Below, piece after piece: positions 21,312 through 32,699 of a stretch of 64,000 bases of DNA. The notes beneath the pieces are model-generated. The model ran no database searches, had not been told where the DNA came from, and saw nothing but the letters and a program-made list of their open reading frames with translations. The first letter of the stretch is position 1. Each line of letters begins with the position of its first letter. Origin of the DNA: Sciurus carolinensis (lineage: Eukaryota; Chordata; Mammalia; Rodentia; Sciuridae). The position numbers were made by a program, and so were the translations under genes. The stretch spans positions 32,076,750-32,140,749 of the forward strand of contig NC_062215.1 of the NCBI RefSeq assembly GCF_902686445.1. The letters are read 5' to 3'.

Positions 21312-21505
21312 TTAGTAGCATGATATTTAAGGGCATGGATCCGGGAGCTGCCAAGGCTGAAATTCTGGTTCTATTTATTGGCTGTGTGATCTGGGCAAGT
21401 ACAAATTATTTAACCTCTCCGTTACTCAGTCTCCATATCTGTAAAATGGGAATCTCCCCTTCCTTAAAGAGTTGCTGCGAGGATTAGATGTATTAGTACA
21501 TAAGA
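21312..21505 (+). repeat. MIR SINE
   Basis: 'gggcatggatccgggagctg', 'ggctgtgtgatctgggcaag', 'ttatttaacctctccgttac' and 'tgtaaaatgggaatctcccc' give a nearly complete forward MIR. Confidence 0.8.
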
Positions 21506-22080
21506 CCCGAAGAAATGCGTCTGGCTCGTATGAACAGTCTGTGGGCTTTACCTGCTACCGGCAGATTGCTTTCTGGCATCACTTATTCCAGGCCTCTGGA
21601 AATTTCACGGAGCTGTTTGAGCTCTGCCGGGCCAATTCCCCTCCCCGCCCCGCCCGGGGGATATAATTAGCAAAGGTGTGGTTTGTACCTTTAAAAAATT
21701 TTTTTTGTTTTAATGAGAAAGAAAAAAAGATTTGCCCCCTAGGTTTGGCAAGCCTTCTCAGAAGATCAAGGAATAGATGGATTACTTTCTCTGGTCTCCA
21801 GCTCGCCCTGTGGCTTGCCCAGCCCAAATGACCCATGTGGTGTGGTGGTGAGGACTTCACCCTGATCTGTCACCTTGGAAGGCCACTTTGCCTAGGTTTC
21901 CCTGCAGCACCACAGGGGTCTGTTCCTCTCTGTGGTTGCTTCCAGGGATGCCAGGATGCCACCCCACCCCCAGGTGGATGGAGGGTTAGGTCTTGGCTCT
22001 GCTGCTTTTTGCAGTTCTTCTGAGTTGGAAATAAGATAACCAAAGCCATGATTAGGTTCAGAAAGTTGAAAGTACCCTTG

Positions 22081-22320
22081 TTTGTTTTTTGGTACTGGGG
22101 ATTGAACCCAGGGGGTGCTCAACCAGTGACCCACACTCCCAGCACCCCCTACCCCAAACTTTTAAAAATTGTTTTATTTAGGGACAGGGTCTCACTGAGT
22201 TGCTTAGGGCCTCACTAAATTGCTGAGGCTGGCTTTGAACTTGCGATCCTCCTGCCTCAGCCTCCCAAGTCAGTGGGATTACAGACGTGCTGGGATTAGA
22301 TGTGCGCCACCACGCCTGGC
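22081..22320 (-). mobile_element. B1-ID type sciurid SINE, near full length
   Basis: The plus strand reads T-rich tail, 'ggtactggggattgaaccca', 'gacagggtctcactgagttg', 'gatcctcctgcctcagcctc' and 'gtgcgccaccacgcctggc'. A flanking duplication 'tgaaagtacccttg' (22067-22080) and 'tgaaagtactcttg' (22321-22334), with one mismatch, marks the insertion. Confidence 0.92.
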
Positions 22321-22372
22321 TGAAAGTACTCTTGAGTGGAAGGGTCTTGGCTCCTTTTTCCTCTGTTCTCCT

Positions 22373-22558
22373 CTTTTTTTTTTTTTTTTTTTTTGCCTGG
22401 GAATTGAACCCAGGAGCATTCTCAGGGAGCTACATCCCCAGCCATTTTTATTTTTAGTTTGAGGTAGGATCTTGCTGAATTGCCCAGGCTGGCTTCAAAC
22501 TTGAGATCCTCCTGCCTCAGCCTCCCAAATCAGTGGGATTACAGACGTGCACCCAGCC
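22373..22558 (-). mobile_element. B1-ID type sciurid SINE
   Basis: A T20-class run is followed by 'gcctgggaattgaacccagg', 'taggatcttgctgaattgcc' and 'gatcctcctgcctcagcctc'. It sits about 50 bp from the previous SINE in the same orientation. No clear target-site duplication is visible. Confidence 0.85.
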
Positions 22559-24048
22559 TTTTCCCTGCTCTTTGATGGTGACAAAGTACTGATAAACTTG
22601 AAGGGTCGACAGGCAGCCCATCAGGGTTGACACCTGCCCTCTGGGTAGGTGGTGAATTAAAAATGCCAGCTTCCCTAAAGGGCTGTCTGTGGCGGCTGTC
22701 CATGGTGGGTGGGTGAGGGGCTTGGTGCTAGGGACCAGGGGGGCCAGGCAGGGCAGCTGGGGAATGCAGGCCTTGGAGAGCAGCACTTCCCACCATCTTG
22801 TTAAAATGCTTCCTCGAGTGGATGGAGTGGGGACAGAGCAGGGTTTGGAAGTGAAGCAGGCCGCTGGGGTGGGAGACCCTGAGCTATGAACCAAGTGGCA
22901 ATTAAAGCAGAAAGACTTGAACGAGTGAATTTTTTTTTTTTAATAGTGCCCTGTAGTTATCCTTTGTTCTTGGTAGTTAATTTAAAATAAGCGTAGTCTT
23001 TGTCTCCCAGCTGGCTGCCTTGCTGGAGTTGGTATTTGTTTTCACGACTCTCCTTCTGCATTGCACAGGAATCCATCAGCGCCCGGACGTTTTCCTCTGG
23101 ACATATTTCGGCTTTGTTCTTGTCCCTCGCCCTCCTCCACTCCAGTCTGCTGTTTCCTTAAGAATTCAGTCAGTGCGTAGGATTTGCTACCTTTTCCTCT
23201 GCGGTGGCTAAAGTCATGGCGGGGCGATGTCATTCTAACAGTGGGGGACATGCTGGCATCCTAGACCCATATGCCCAGGACTCTGATGGAAGTGGGCAGG
23301 CCCACCCCGTCCCGACACACCAGCTAGCTCGTCACCCCATGAGAGCGTCATCTCTGTGCAGGAAGCCCAGCCACCTGTGGGACAGCCCAGGGTCAGTGGG
23401 TTTTCATCAGCCATTTCACCGTCAGAACTTCTTGCTGCCTTCTTGCTGCCCAGAGCCCTCAGAGGTGCGTTGTCAACCACTCTCCGTTTTGTCCAGCTTG
23501 GAGATGGAAAACTGAGCATGTGGGCACGTGTATGTATACAGAGGGGTAGCTTATTTTGAGAAGCAAATTCATATTTTATATTTATCTTACAGTGTCTTAC
23601 AGGGGCAGCCTGTGTTTTTGTGTTTATCTTATATTTGAGAGACAAATGCATCCTTTTGATGAATTAATCAAACAACGGAGTACCGTAGCAGAGCTGAGGG
23701 GTCGTGAGGGAGCGAACGGGGCACGGAGCCGAGTGTTTCCCACTTGGCCCTTCTTACAGGAAGCCTGCTGCCTCCTGACACCAAGGGCCTGCCCCGCGCC
23801 AGGCCTTGCTGTAGGCCCTGCGGAGGCTGCCGGCCCTGCTCAAAGCTCTGGCGGTGGAACATGGACAGAGGTGGGCGAGACGTGCCAGTGAGCTGTATGA
23901 AAAAGAAAGCGGAACAAGGCCGGGGCTGAAGCGGGGTGGGAAGCGTGCTCTTCTAGGTAGAATGTCAGGCCAGGCCCGTGCATGCTGTCCTGCGAGGATG
24001 CTCCAGGCAGAAGGCAAAGACCTGGAGGCGGAAGCTTGCTGTGTAAAC
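22559..24048. other. Mostly single-copy non-coding stretch
   Basis: No gene is supported. The part around 23.85-24.03 kb ('gatgctccaggcagaaggca', 'aaagacctggaggcggaagc') resembles an old dispersed mammalian repeat of unnamed family. Confidence 0.35.
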
Positions 24049-24082
24049 AGGTAGGGGCTGAGGTAGGGGCTGAGGTAGGGGC
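24049..24082 (+). repeat. 12-bp tandem repeat, about three copies
   Basis: The unit 'aggtaggggctg' is repeated without change for nearly three copies. Confidence 0.85.
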
Positions 24083-24699
24083 TCATGGAAGGAGCCACAG
24101 TTGGACAGGCAGGGGGCCGAGTCACATCAGACCCTAGTAAAGACGTGGCCTCTATCTGTGTGCAAGGGAATGAGACTTACATCTCAGAAGGGCCTCCTGT
24201 TGCTGTGTGCCATCAAGATTCAGAAAGGGCACAGGAGCTGCAGGCCTTGTCCAGGGACGGAGTGAAGCGACTGGATTCCAACTCTGTGCTGCAGGTTGAG
24301 GCTGTGGGATATGCTTGGAGACTGGGATGTGGCAGTGCAGGGAGGGGGAATCAGGAGGGAGTTCAAGGCTTGTGACCTGAGCCTCCCGAGGCCTTTTCCT
24401 TCAATGGGGGCCTCTGGGAGATCAGCTTTGGAGGCTTTTGCGACCCTTTCTCCTTTCTGTTCTCTCTTCTCCCACCTGTCTGCTGCTTCTGCTTATTTTC
24501 TTTGGGAAGGAGGTGGAGGACTCACTCCACCTCCTTCCGTGACCTTTTTTGAGGTGACACAGGATCTGGGCACTGTAGTCTGTCAGTTCTCCCGGGTTAC
24601 AAATAGGAAATGTTGAACCAAAGCTGCATTCGTTCTCAGGAAATACCTACAGGTACTGCATTTCCTGTGTTCCAAGGCATATTTCTTGTTCCTATTTAA
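24083..24699. other. Single-copy non-coding stretch
   Basis: About 0.6 kb. No gene, RNA or repeat seen. Confidence 0.35.
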
Positions 24700-24935
24700 A
24701 GAAAATTTTAAATTAAAATTTGTAAACTGATACATAAAAACATAAGCATTGTACATATTTATAGAGTACCTTGTGATGTTTTGATATATGTATATGCTGA
24801 GTAATGATCAAATCAGGGTAAACATATCTATCTCCTCATACATTTATCATTTCCTTACTGTGAAAACATTCAAAATTTTTCCTTCCATCATTGAAATATA
24901 TAGTACCTCATCATTATCCTATAGTGGTTTGTATT
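24700..24935. repeat. Old LINE-1 3' UTR-type fragment
   Basis: 'gtacatatttatagagtacc', 'ttgatatatgtatatgctga', 'gtaatgatcaaatcagggta' and 'tttatcatttccttactgtg' follow the order seen in old mammalian L1 3' ends. It is non-coding. I did not resolve its orientation. Confidence 0.5.
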
Positions 24936-25103
24936 ACAACATTTATAAAATCTGGATGCATTTAATTAGTGTATATATTTAATGTGGTGGGATTTCATTT
25001 TTTTTTTCTTAAAAATGCTCTTATTAATCAGGGTCATATCTTCTGGTAGTTTTAACATATAGGAATCAAGGAAATATTATAAGAACTCTTATGTGCCAGG
25101 AGC

Positions 25104-25440
25104 CAGAATCTGCATTAGTTATCTACTGCTGTGTAACAAATCACCCAGAATTCAGCAACTTGAAATAGCAAACATGTATTATCGTACAGAGCCCCTGGGG
25201 GGCAGGAGTCTGGAGTGGGCTTGTCAGCAGGGTGGTTCTGGCTCAGGGGCTCTCACAAGGCTGAGGTCAAGTGGAAGATGGGACGGCAGTCATCTGCAGG
25301 CTCCCCTGGAGCTGGAGGCTCCGCTTCCCAGTCACCCATAGGGCTGAGGGTTCCTTCCCATGAGGACTTCTCCAGGGGCTGCCTGTGTGTCCTCTTGGCA
25401 CTGCAGCTGGCTTTTCCCAGAGCCGAACAACCACAGTTTC
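25104..25440. repeat. Ancient interspersed repeat, family not assigned
   Basis: 'agttatctactgctgtgtaa', 'caaatcacccagaattcagc', 'ggctctcacaaggctgaggt' and 'ctcccctggagctggaggct' match the order of a very common ancient mammalian repeat that I cannot name with certainty. An open frame of 186 codons running through it is chance. Confidence 0.5.
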
Positions 25441-25479
25441 TTTCAGCTCTTAATTCTCTTCTAGGATTGGCATTTAGCC

Positions 25480-25580
25480 TAGATTTCCAGGTGAGGAAAC
25501 AGGCCCAGAGAGATTGCCTAACTCGTCCCAGAGTGACACAGAAGCCAGCCACGAGGCTCCGGCAGGTCCCTGATAAGCAG
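25480..25580 (-). repeat. MIR SINE fragment
   Basis: 'ccaggtgaggaaacaggccc' then 'agagagattgcctaactcgt' and 'cagagtgacacagaagcc' is the reverse-complement MIR core. Confidence 0.65.
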
Positions 25581-26240
25581 ACTCCATCCTTGGTTTCTTT
25601 CTTCGTGTTGTGGGGGCTTGCCAGGCCAGGGCTCTGCACCAGGACACACCTCCAGCCCCATCCTGTATTTTCCTGGGGCTCTGTGGTATTGGGGGCCTCG
25701 CTGGGAACTCCTTTGGGGGTAGGTGCGTTTCGCTTCAGCTGTCTGATGGCGCTGGGGTGTTCATCACCCCTGTAACATCACCCCAGGCCTCGAGGCCCAG
25801 GTCTTCAGCCTCCCTCCCTGCTCTGCCCTTGGTGCTCTTTCTTCTCGGCCTCTGGGCCCCGTACTGGGCGTCCTCAAGGTTGGGTCCTCCCCTCTGGAAA
25901 GACCTTCCCTCTGTGCTGCAGGCTGGTTGTAGGGCTCCGTGACAGGCTCGGTGACAGCAGGGATCCCTGGCAGCTGTTGCCGTTGTGTTTACTACCTTGG
26001 CAACCAGCGGCTGGCGTTGGCACCATGGGTGTGTCCTTGGCTAGGCCGCGACTTGGGTCCGGGGCCCCTGCTTCGTGTTCTGAGTTGCTTTTTTGCCAAA
26101 CTAGAACAGTGGCTCTTTTTCATAAGGAAAGTTTATTAATATCTTTGTCTAAACTAGAAAAGGAATGCCTGTTCCTTATAGATGATTCAAAACATAGAAA
26201 AATGCAAAAAAAAATGTGATGTTTTGGTGTCCTAATTTTT
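25581..26240. other. Single-copy non-coding stretch
   Basis: About 0.65 kb, GC-rich on the left, with no supported feature. Confidence 0.35.
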
Positions 26241-26362
26241 GTGTGTATATGCATATACATACACAATATATATGTATTTATATTTATTTATATATAAATA
26301 TATTTATATATATATTTAAAAGTATATTTATTTGTATATATATATATATATATATATATACA
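26241..26362. repeat. AT-rich (TA)n/(TATT)n simple repeat
   Basis: About 120 bases of alternating TA, TATT and TATA units, ending in a pure TA run of more than 20 bases. Methionine/isoleucine/tyrosine-rich frames through it are artefacts. Confidence 0.9.
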
Positions 26363-26654
26363 TTTAAAAACCAAATTGGAAAAAAAACCCAGAATTGGAA
26401 TCATACGGTAGGGTGTGTGAGTGTCTGGCTGTTCAGCTTCTTCGTTCAACAATACTCTGTAATAATTTTCACGTCACTAGATGATTACAACAGCATGATT
26501 TTTAATCGCTGCATAACATCCCATCATCTTAATGTAAAATGTAGATACACTTTAAATACACCTTGCTGCCAAGGACAAGACGTGTAAGGATTTAATTTCC
26601 TACCATGCCAGAGAGCGTAGGGGAGAGGAAGAGGGGTGCATATTAAAGCTAGAG

Positions 26655-26800
26655 GCTCCCATTTGAGGTCCACTTTTGCCACTTGGACAAATCATTTAAG
26701 TTCTGAGCCTCAGTTTCCTTACCTGGGACGTTCGAATAATACTAGGTACATTGCAGTTGGAGAGTTGAGAAGAGAAATAATGTACCGATAGTTTGTAAAC
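26655..26800 (+). repeat. MIR SINE
   Basis: 'gccacttggacaaatcattt', 'gagcctcagtttccttacct' and 'gagagttgagaagagaaata' follow the forward MIR order. Confidence 0.7.
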
Positions 26801-27439
26801 TGGAAGTTAGGTCATTTTTGTCAAAGGCCCTGGTTTCGTCGCTTCACGTCAGTCTTCCGGTCGCTCCGCTCTTGCTCTTTGGAATCCTGGTATTTGTGTG
26901 TTTGCCCTGTGCATTGTCCTCAGAAGGCCCTTTAAAGGACGTTGTGTTAAAGTTGGAGAGGTGGTCAGGGAGACAGCCTTGTTGGATTGGGTGGCTGTCC
27001 CTCTGAGGGCAGGGCATGGTGGAGGGACTCCCAGGAAGTTCTGGTGGAGGAGGAGGCCGGAGCAGGGGCCAAGCCTGGGCAGTGGCTGTGGTGTGGGCCG
27101 CGGGCGCCAGCACTCGTGCTGAGACTGAACTTTACGTGACCAGGGTTTTTGAGGTATTGTTGGCTCCAGGAACCAGAGGGACAAAGGCCTTCCCAGGACA
27201 CATGTGTGGCGGGAAGGGAGCGAGGCTAGATGGCGGGTCTGTCCTTGCAGGACTTCAGGGCTCAGGCAGTGACTGTGGCCTGGCCGCGTCCTGCTGCTGT
27301 CCTCCATCCTGTTCTTGTGGCAGGTCTTCTCTAGGAGGAAAAGCAGGGCGCACATGACCATCTTGAGTTAAGAGACAAGAGGGTGATGCTGAGTGGTGGC
27401 ATGGAAGCAGTCGTGTCTCTTGATACTCGTGGCCACCTT
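26801..27439. other. Single-copy non-coding stretch
   Basis: No gene or repeat is supported. Overlapping frames on both strands at 26.85-27.36 kb are unrelated to any family I recognise. Confidence 0.4.
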
Positions 27440-27531
27440 ACCTGTCTTGCTTATGTTGTCTTCTCAGTATCCAGAGTACTGTTCGATATGTAGTAAGTGC
27501 TCAATAAATGAGTGTTGGGTGAATGACTAAG
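27440..27531 (+). repeat. L2 LINE 3' end
   Basis: 'tatgtagtaagtgctcaata' then 'aatgagtgttgggtgaatga' is the L2 tail. Confidence 0.65.
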
Positions 27532-29444
27532 GAAAGAAAAATGGCCAAAGAGAACAGTGAACAGTTTGATCTGAGGCTTTTATAGTGATACAGAAAGAAA
27601 GTTCAGAGCAGGCACAACTGCTGGGTAGATGCAGGCATTGGGAAGAGCTGGGTGGAATCTGGGTTCCAGCCCTTACTTCCCCCATGCCCCTGGTCTCATT
27701 TTGCTCCTGCAGCAAGCAGGGATGGTATACCCACCCTTCAGGGGCTGGGAGACCTGGTGGTGACAGCTGTGCAGTGTGCTGTCCCCAAGGAGGCACACAG
27801 TCACGGGAGCCATTATCATTTGGCAAACAGGAGCCTGCGTGGAAGACCGAGAAGAGGTGTCTCTTCACCTCCCTGGTAGTGAAATATGGGGTGCACGGCT
27901 ATTGTATGCCCGTATTTCTATTCAGGTGTCTGAGAGAGCATAAATAAAGAATAAGTAGCTTGGCGGGGCTTCATTTATAGTGGTTGTGTCCCAGTTCCTG
28001 GGGGACCCTGTAGGCTGTATAACTCACAGGTGCTTTGAGGACCTAGCAGGCATTAATTTTTGTACTGGGGCAGTGGGCCCTGCCTGTGGGCCTCTTGGTG
28101 CTGGTGCTGAAACCTCTCTTTCTCATTTGGGCTCCCGTGATGGCTTTTCAGTGAAGGCTGTGGTGGCAGACACAAAGCAGATAGTGTGGGCCGAGCAGAG
28201 CAGTTGGTGTAGCTCTGGGGGTGACTACTCTCTTCCGCCCTCCCGGCTACCTTCACCTCCAGGGGCTGCTGAGATGGTGAGAGGACCTGCCCTTGAGCTC
28301 CCCTTTGTCTTTATTGTCTCCTCTGCCAGGAAAGTCCTTTATTTGTTCTTTAATATAACTGGCCTCTGAAGATCTTTCCAGATCAATTTGGCTTGTCAGG
28401 GGTGCCAGGCTTAAGTTTTCAGGCTTCTAAAGAAGAGGAGGGGAGGAGTGGGTTGGGGATCAGACTTACTTTCTCTTTTTGGCTTTTAGAAGAAAAATCC
28501 CGCATGTTAAAATAAATGATGCAAATATCTGTATTTGATGTATCAAAGAGACAAATAGCGTAAATGCAGATTATAGGGTATTTCTTAGATCTGTCCATCA
28601 CACAAGGTCTCCCGGGAAAGGCAGGCGGCAAGCCAAGCACCAGTGGCCTCGCTTTTGGGGGCAGCCTCCAGGGGGTCGGCATATTTAGGTCATTGTCTCT
28701 TGGATTGATTCAGGATTGTCTTAAAAGCCAACGAGTTTCCCACCTGTCTCATCTTACGCACACTTAAAAAGCAAGAGCCATTTCCATTTTCTTGTATTTG
28801 ACACTGACCAGCCCTCAGCGTCTGTCTCCATGTGCCGTTCCTTCTCTGCTGTCTCAAGGTTCCCTGTGCTCTGCGCCCCCTCCCTTTGCCGCCCTGGGTG
28901 TTTGATGCTGATTGGGACCCGATCTGCTGTCGCCTGGTGGTGATGTATGCTGGAGAGGGTGGAGTAGGGTCCCTGCCCCTCGTGTTGCCTTTCCTTGACA
29001 CCCCGCCACATGCCTGCGGGTCCGTTTTTCCCTCTTGAGGATTTTCTCTGCGAGAAAAGGTGGTAGGTGTGAGTGAGCTGCTGGCTTCCTGTGCCTGGAG
29101 CAGTCAGTGGGGCTGCTTCAGCTCACCAGTGACCCCACTGCCACTTGAGGCCCTGTGGACCTGGGACTCCTTCCTGGTAACGTTTCCAGATTCCCATGGT
29201 CAGCACTCAGTGTTTATTCCGGGCTGTGGGCTCCTGGAAAGTGGTTTCCCCAGCTGAGGTTGAGTCCCCAAGGCCACCTGTGCTTGTGTGCTGGTCCTCT
29301 ACGAGTCCCTCAGCAGATGGGAGTGAAGTTAACCGCTTTAAAGTTGCGAGCCTGCCCCGGAAGGTGCAGCCCCAGCCCCAGCCCATCTCCCTTCAAGTGT
29401 GGGTCCAGCGCCTTCCAGCTTGTTGACATTGAGTGATGACACAA
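27532..29444. other. Single-copy non-coding stretch
   Basis: About 1.9 kb with no exon, RNA gene or repeat that I can support. Confidence 0.4.
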
Positions 29445-29600
29445 CATGGCCATAGTCTGGCTCACCTTAACTCCAGGATGTCCCCGTCAGTCCTCACAGC
29501 AACCCTGCGAGAACGCCATCCTTCTTACCCTTTTTACGAGGCTTAAAGGGGCGCATATTTGTGCAGCTGGTAAGCGTTGGCCCACTCTGGGAGCCTGTGG
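29445..29600 (-). repeat. Probable MIR SINE
   Basis: 'agtcctcacagcaaccctgc', 'gagaacgccatccttcttac' and 'gtgcagctggtaagcgttgg' correspond to a diverged reverse-complement MIR. Confidence 0.55.
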
Positions 29601-30529
29601 AGTCTGCCCCCAGATCCACCCTACCAGCCACCACAGTGCCGCCTTTATGGCCACGCCATCGTTGCCAGCACTACCAGAGGGTCGCCTCTTGGACTCGCTA
29701 ACTGTAGGGAGTGTCAACACTGCAGGGCCCTCTGGAGGCCCAGATGAAACGGAATGTAGTGGATCAGTCCCGGCACACCAGGGATCCCAGCAAATGTGAG
29801 TGTCTTCATTTTCTTATCCTGGGGCAGGGGTGGGTCATTAGAAACAGAGGGACATTCGTGGCCTGATTGGCAGCCCAGATGTAAGGAGGGCAGGTCCAGA
29901 AAGGGGAAATGTGGGGGGTCCCCTCCCCGTGGTTGGTCATTTCACCATGTAGTCTTTCCAGCCAGGCTGGCAGCTGGGGGATAGGGCGGGGGGTGGAGGG
30001 AACTGCTGCTTGGAGGGGGACGTTCGGTGGGAAGTGTTGTCGGGTAGACACGCGCGTCCTGAGTGCAGTGGAGGGGGGCGCTTGTCCCTCCCTCTCCGGT
30101 GGTGTGGGACTGGGCGCTGGAGGCTGACGCTGTACCGAGTGCCCACGTGCTGCATGTTCTTCGCAGTGTGCCCGAGTCCACCAGCAGGGAAGCCCTGTTT
30201 CTGGTTACTGCTCATCTCGGCTGCCCTTCCTTGACTGAAGACCTGGGCCAGCTGTCTCTGGGGGGACCCTCAGCAGGAATATGGGCTCACCTCTGGCCCT
30301 GGGCTGGCATTCCTCCCTAAAGCCCCTTCTGAGCCGAGTGTGCTCACTTGGGTACACTGTAGAGAAACTCAGTGGTTCCTGGGGCAGTGTGACCGTCCAC
30401 GCCTAGCGTGAGGGAGCTGTTGGATTTTTTAGGGCCCCTCACTTAGACTGGGGTGTGGTAGGTGAGGGAAGAAGGTCAAGTAGGACAAAAATGTGGAAAG
30501 ACACAGAAGTGAGAGGCCGAAGTAGGGAA
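29601..30529. other. Single-copy non-coding stretch
   Basis: Somewhat GC-rich, with no supported feature. G-rich 'gggggatagggcggggggtgg' near 29977 could fold but has no gene context. Confidence 0.35.
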
Positions 30530-30685
30530 GGTAACACTGGCAGCTCAGAGTGGTCTCAGCATCAGCTGGGAGCTTGTTGGAAATGCAGAAGCTCAGACCG
30601 CAGCCAGACCCCAGAGTCAGGGGTGCATCTCCTCCAGCTCTCCTGGGTGGTGGGTGTATGGCACGGACTGAGAAGTACTGCACTG
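30530..30685. mobile_element. MER5A-like hAT element
   Basis: 'cagcatcagctgggagcttg' followed by 'ttggaaatgcagaagctcag' and 'gactgagaagtactgcac' matches the MER5A order. No transposase is present. Confidence 0.65.
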
Positions 30686-31203
30686 GCTTCCTTGGGAGCT
30701 GAGAGAACCTGGGATATACCTTCTGCATACCCACCTGCCTTGAGCGGGGGAGTAATCGTGTGTAGAAGATTGAAATTTCAAAGTTAAACTCAGTAAACCA
30801 AACCCAGCACACCAGTGCCTGAGCCTGAGCCAGAGGTGGAACTTAATGCTTCCTGGGTTGGTCCTCACACTGCCGCCTGCCTGGGGACCCTTCACCGTCA
30901 GGGCTTGTGGGACTCGTGGGTTCCTCCTCCTTCCCCTGCTCTGGTATGTGACGCCAGCAACATTGCTTTTTTGGAGGGCGTTTGTAGCAAGTGGGAGCTG
31001 TGGGTAAATAGCTTTGTTGGCTACTTTTGCTTTTCTTGCTTATATTGTACACTTTAATGTGCTTTTTCTTTTCTCGCTTTATTTTTTTGGATAATGGCAA
31101 AATCACCGCTTGTGGGCACCGGCACAGATAATACAAAAAAGCTTTTTGAAAAGAGCTTTATCTGAGCACAAAGTACTTGGAATTGAAGACCCCCAGGGAT
31201 TTG
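30686..31203. other. Single-copy non-coding stretch
   Basis: No supported feature. Confidence 0.35.
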
Positions 31204-31306
31204 CCTCTATCGCTCATCTTTCCTTTCTCCTCTCCCTCTTCTTTCCTCTCCCCTTTCTTTTCACCCTCTCCCTCTCCCTCCCTGTCCTCTTTCTCTTTTC
31301 TTCATT
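31204..31306 (+). repeat. Polypyrimidine tract of about 100 bases
   Basis: A run of nearly pure C and T with irregular CCT, CTT and CCCT units and very few purines. Such tracts can form triplex (H-DNA) structure. They can also mimic the pyrimidine tract of a splice acceptor, but no exon follows. Confidence 0.8.
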
Positions 31307-32524
31307 CAAACTTGCAGTGGAACTGGAGTGAGCTACATATTGCCCTATTTTCAACTGATTTGCATGTTAGAGAGAGCAGAGTAATTGGTGTTTAACCAGA
31401 ACAAAAGAGGATCTGTTTTCTAAAAGAAAAAGAATTTTTGAAGTAGACCCTATTGCATCCACTGCTTTGTCTCTCCTCTCATTAGGAATTGAATAGTGTG
31501 GCCCATAATGAGAGTGTGGAGATGCTGCTTGCTCCTGATGCTGTTGGAGCTAATTGGTTTGAATATTATATTTGATGTGGATCTGAGAGATGTTGGCAAA
31601 ACACCTCCTTGGGACATGGACATCCTGTCCCCACATCGGCAGGAAGATGGGCAGTGTGGAAACTGGGCCTGTCTCCTAGTTGAATGCACCAAGGGACCAT
31701 GCTGAGGTTCTGGTCTTTCTCCAAGCCTTCAGGTTGGTCTGCTGCTATGAAGGAAGTTTGGGGTATTTTCAGGAGCCCCAAGGGCCAAGTTCAGTAGAAA
31801 CTTCAGTGGCTGCTGATTTGACTTCTCTTGAAGGAATGTGTAGTCATTAATTTGTGGTATTTTAGTGAGGACTTGAAGTTGAAAATAATTTTTTCCCTTG
31901 GTCAGAGGGAGCAGGTCTAAATCTGGACCAGGAAGTGGGCAGGGTGTCCCTTGAAAACCTCCAGGACGGCCCATTCTTCATTTTATATGCAGAAATTGCT
32001 TGGTCAACTCATGCACGTGCCCTGTCTTCCTTCTGGGGTTGACTTCCATCTGAGGGTAAGATGAGGGCTTGTGAAGGTGGAAAGAAGTTCTGAAGACTTT
32101 TTTCAGGAATGTTTCCCATAACCACAGAACTGTCTTGACAAATTAGAAAGTAAAAAAACCCCACTGTATAAACTTTGGAAAGCAGAAGAGGAAAATGAGT
32201 TGTGCTCAATCACTCTAAACAACTGTGGTTAATTTTAGTGTATTATCCCATCTTTGGCCATTGTAATTCTTGCTTCCAAACACACACATTTCGAAATGAT
32301 TGTAGAATATATCGATTACTTTGGGGATTGTATTTAAGCAAATATTAATCTGACAACACCCAGTTAAAGAGTTCTGTGACCTTGGCTCCTTTTTTGAAGT
32401 CATCCAAATTTGCCAGCATTCAGTTTTATCTTGCAAAATCTGATACTCAATGAAACAGCGCATGATAACTGCCCTCAGAAAATGTGATTAAAATCAGTTT
32501 TACTGCCTTTGCATGCTTGTTTGT
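31307..32524. other. Single-copy non-coding stretch
   Basis: About 1.2 kb of AT-leaning sequence. No gene or recognisable repeat. Confidence 0.4.
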
Positions 32525-32645
32525 TACTTTATCTTTCTGCAGAACCTGTGAGGCAGGCAGCAGCTGAGCCAGCTGACCCATTTTACAGATGGGGAAACAG
32601 CGAAGCTTGGAGTGTGTGAGCTGAGCCGAGCCACGTGCTGAGCCA
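32525..32645 (-). repeat. MIR SINE fragment
   Basis: 'tgacccattttacagatggg' and 'gaaacagcgaagcttggagt' are the reverse-complement MIR core. Confidence 0.65.
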
Positions 32646-32699
32646 GTGGACACGTCCCCCACTTTGTATACCAAACTGCTGCCTTTCCTTCTCCCTTCT

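Noticed and set aside
25215..25775. Plus-strand open frame of 186 codons
   Set aside because: It runs through an ancient interspersed repeat and a MIR fragment, so it is not a gene.
26216..26587. Frame rich in Ile/Tyr/Met resembling membrane segments
   Set aside because: It is a translation of a TA-rich simple repeat.
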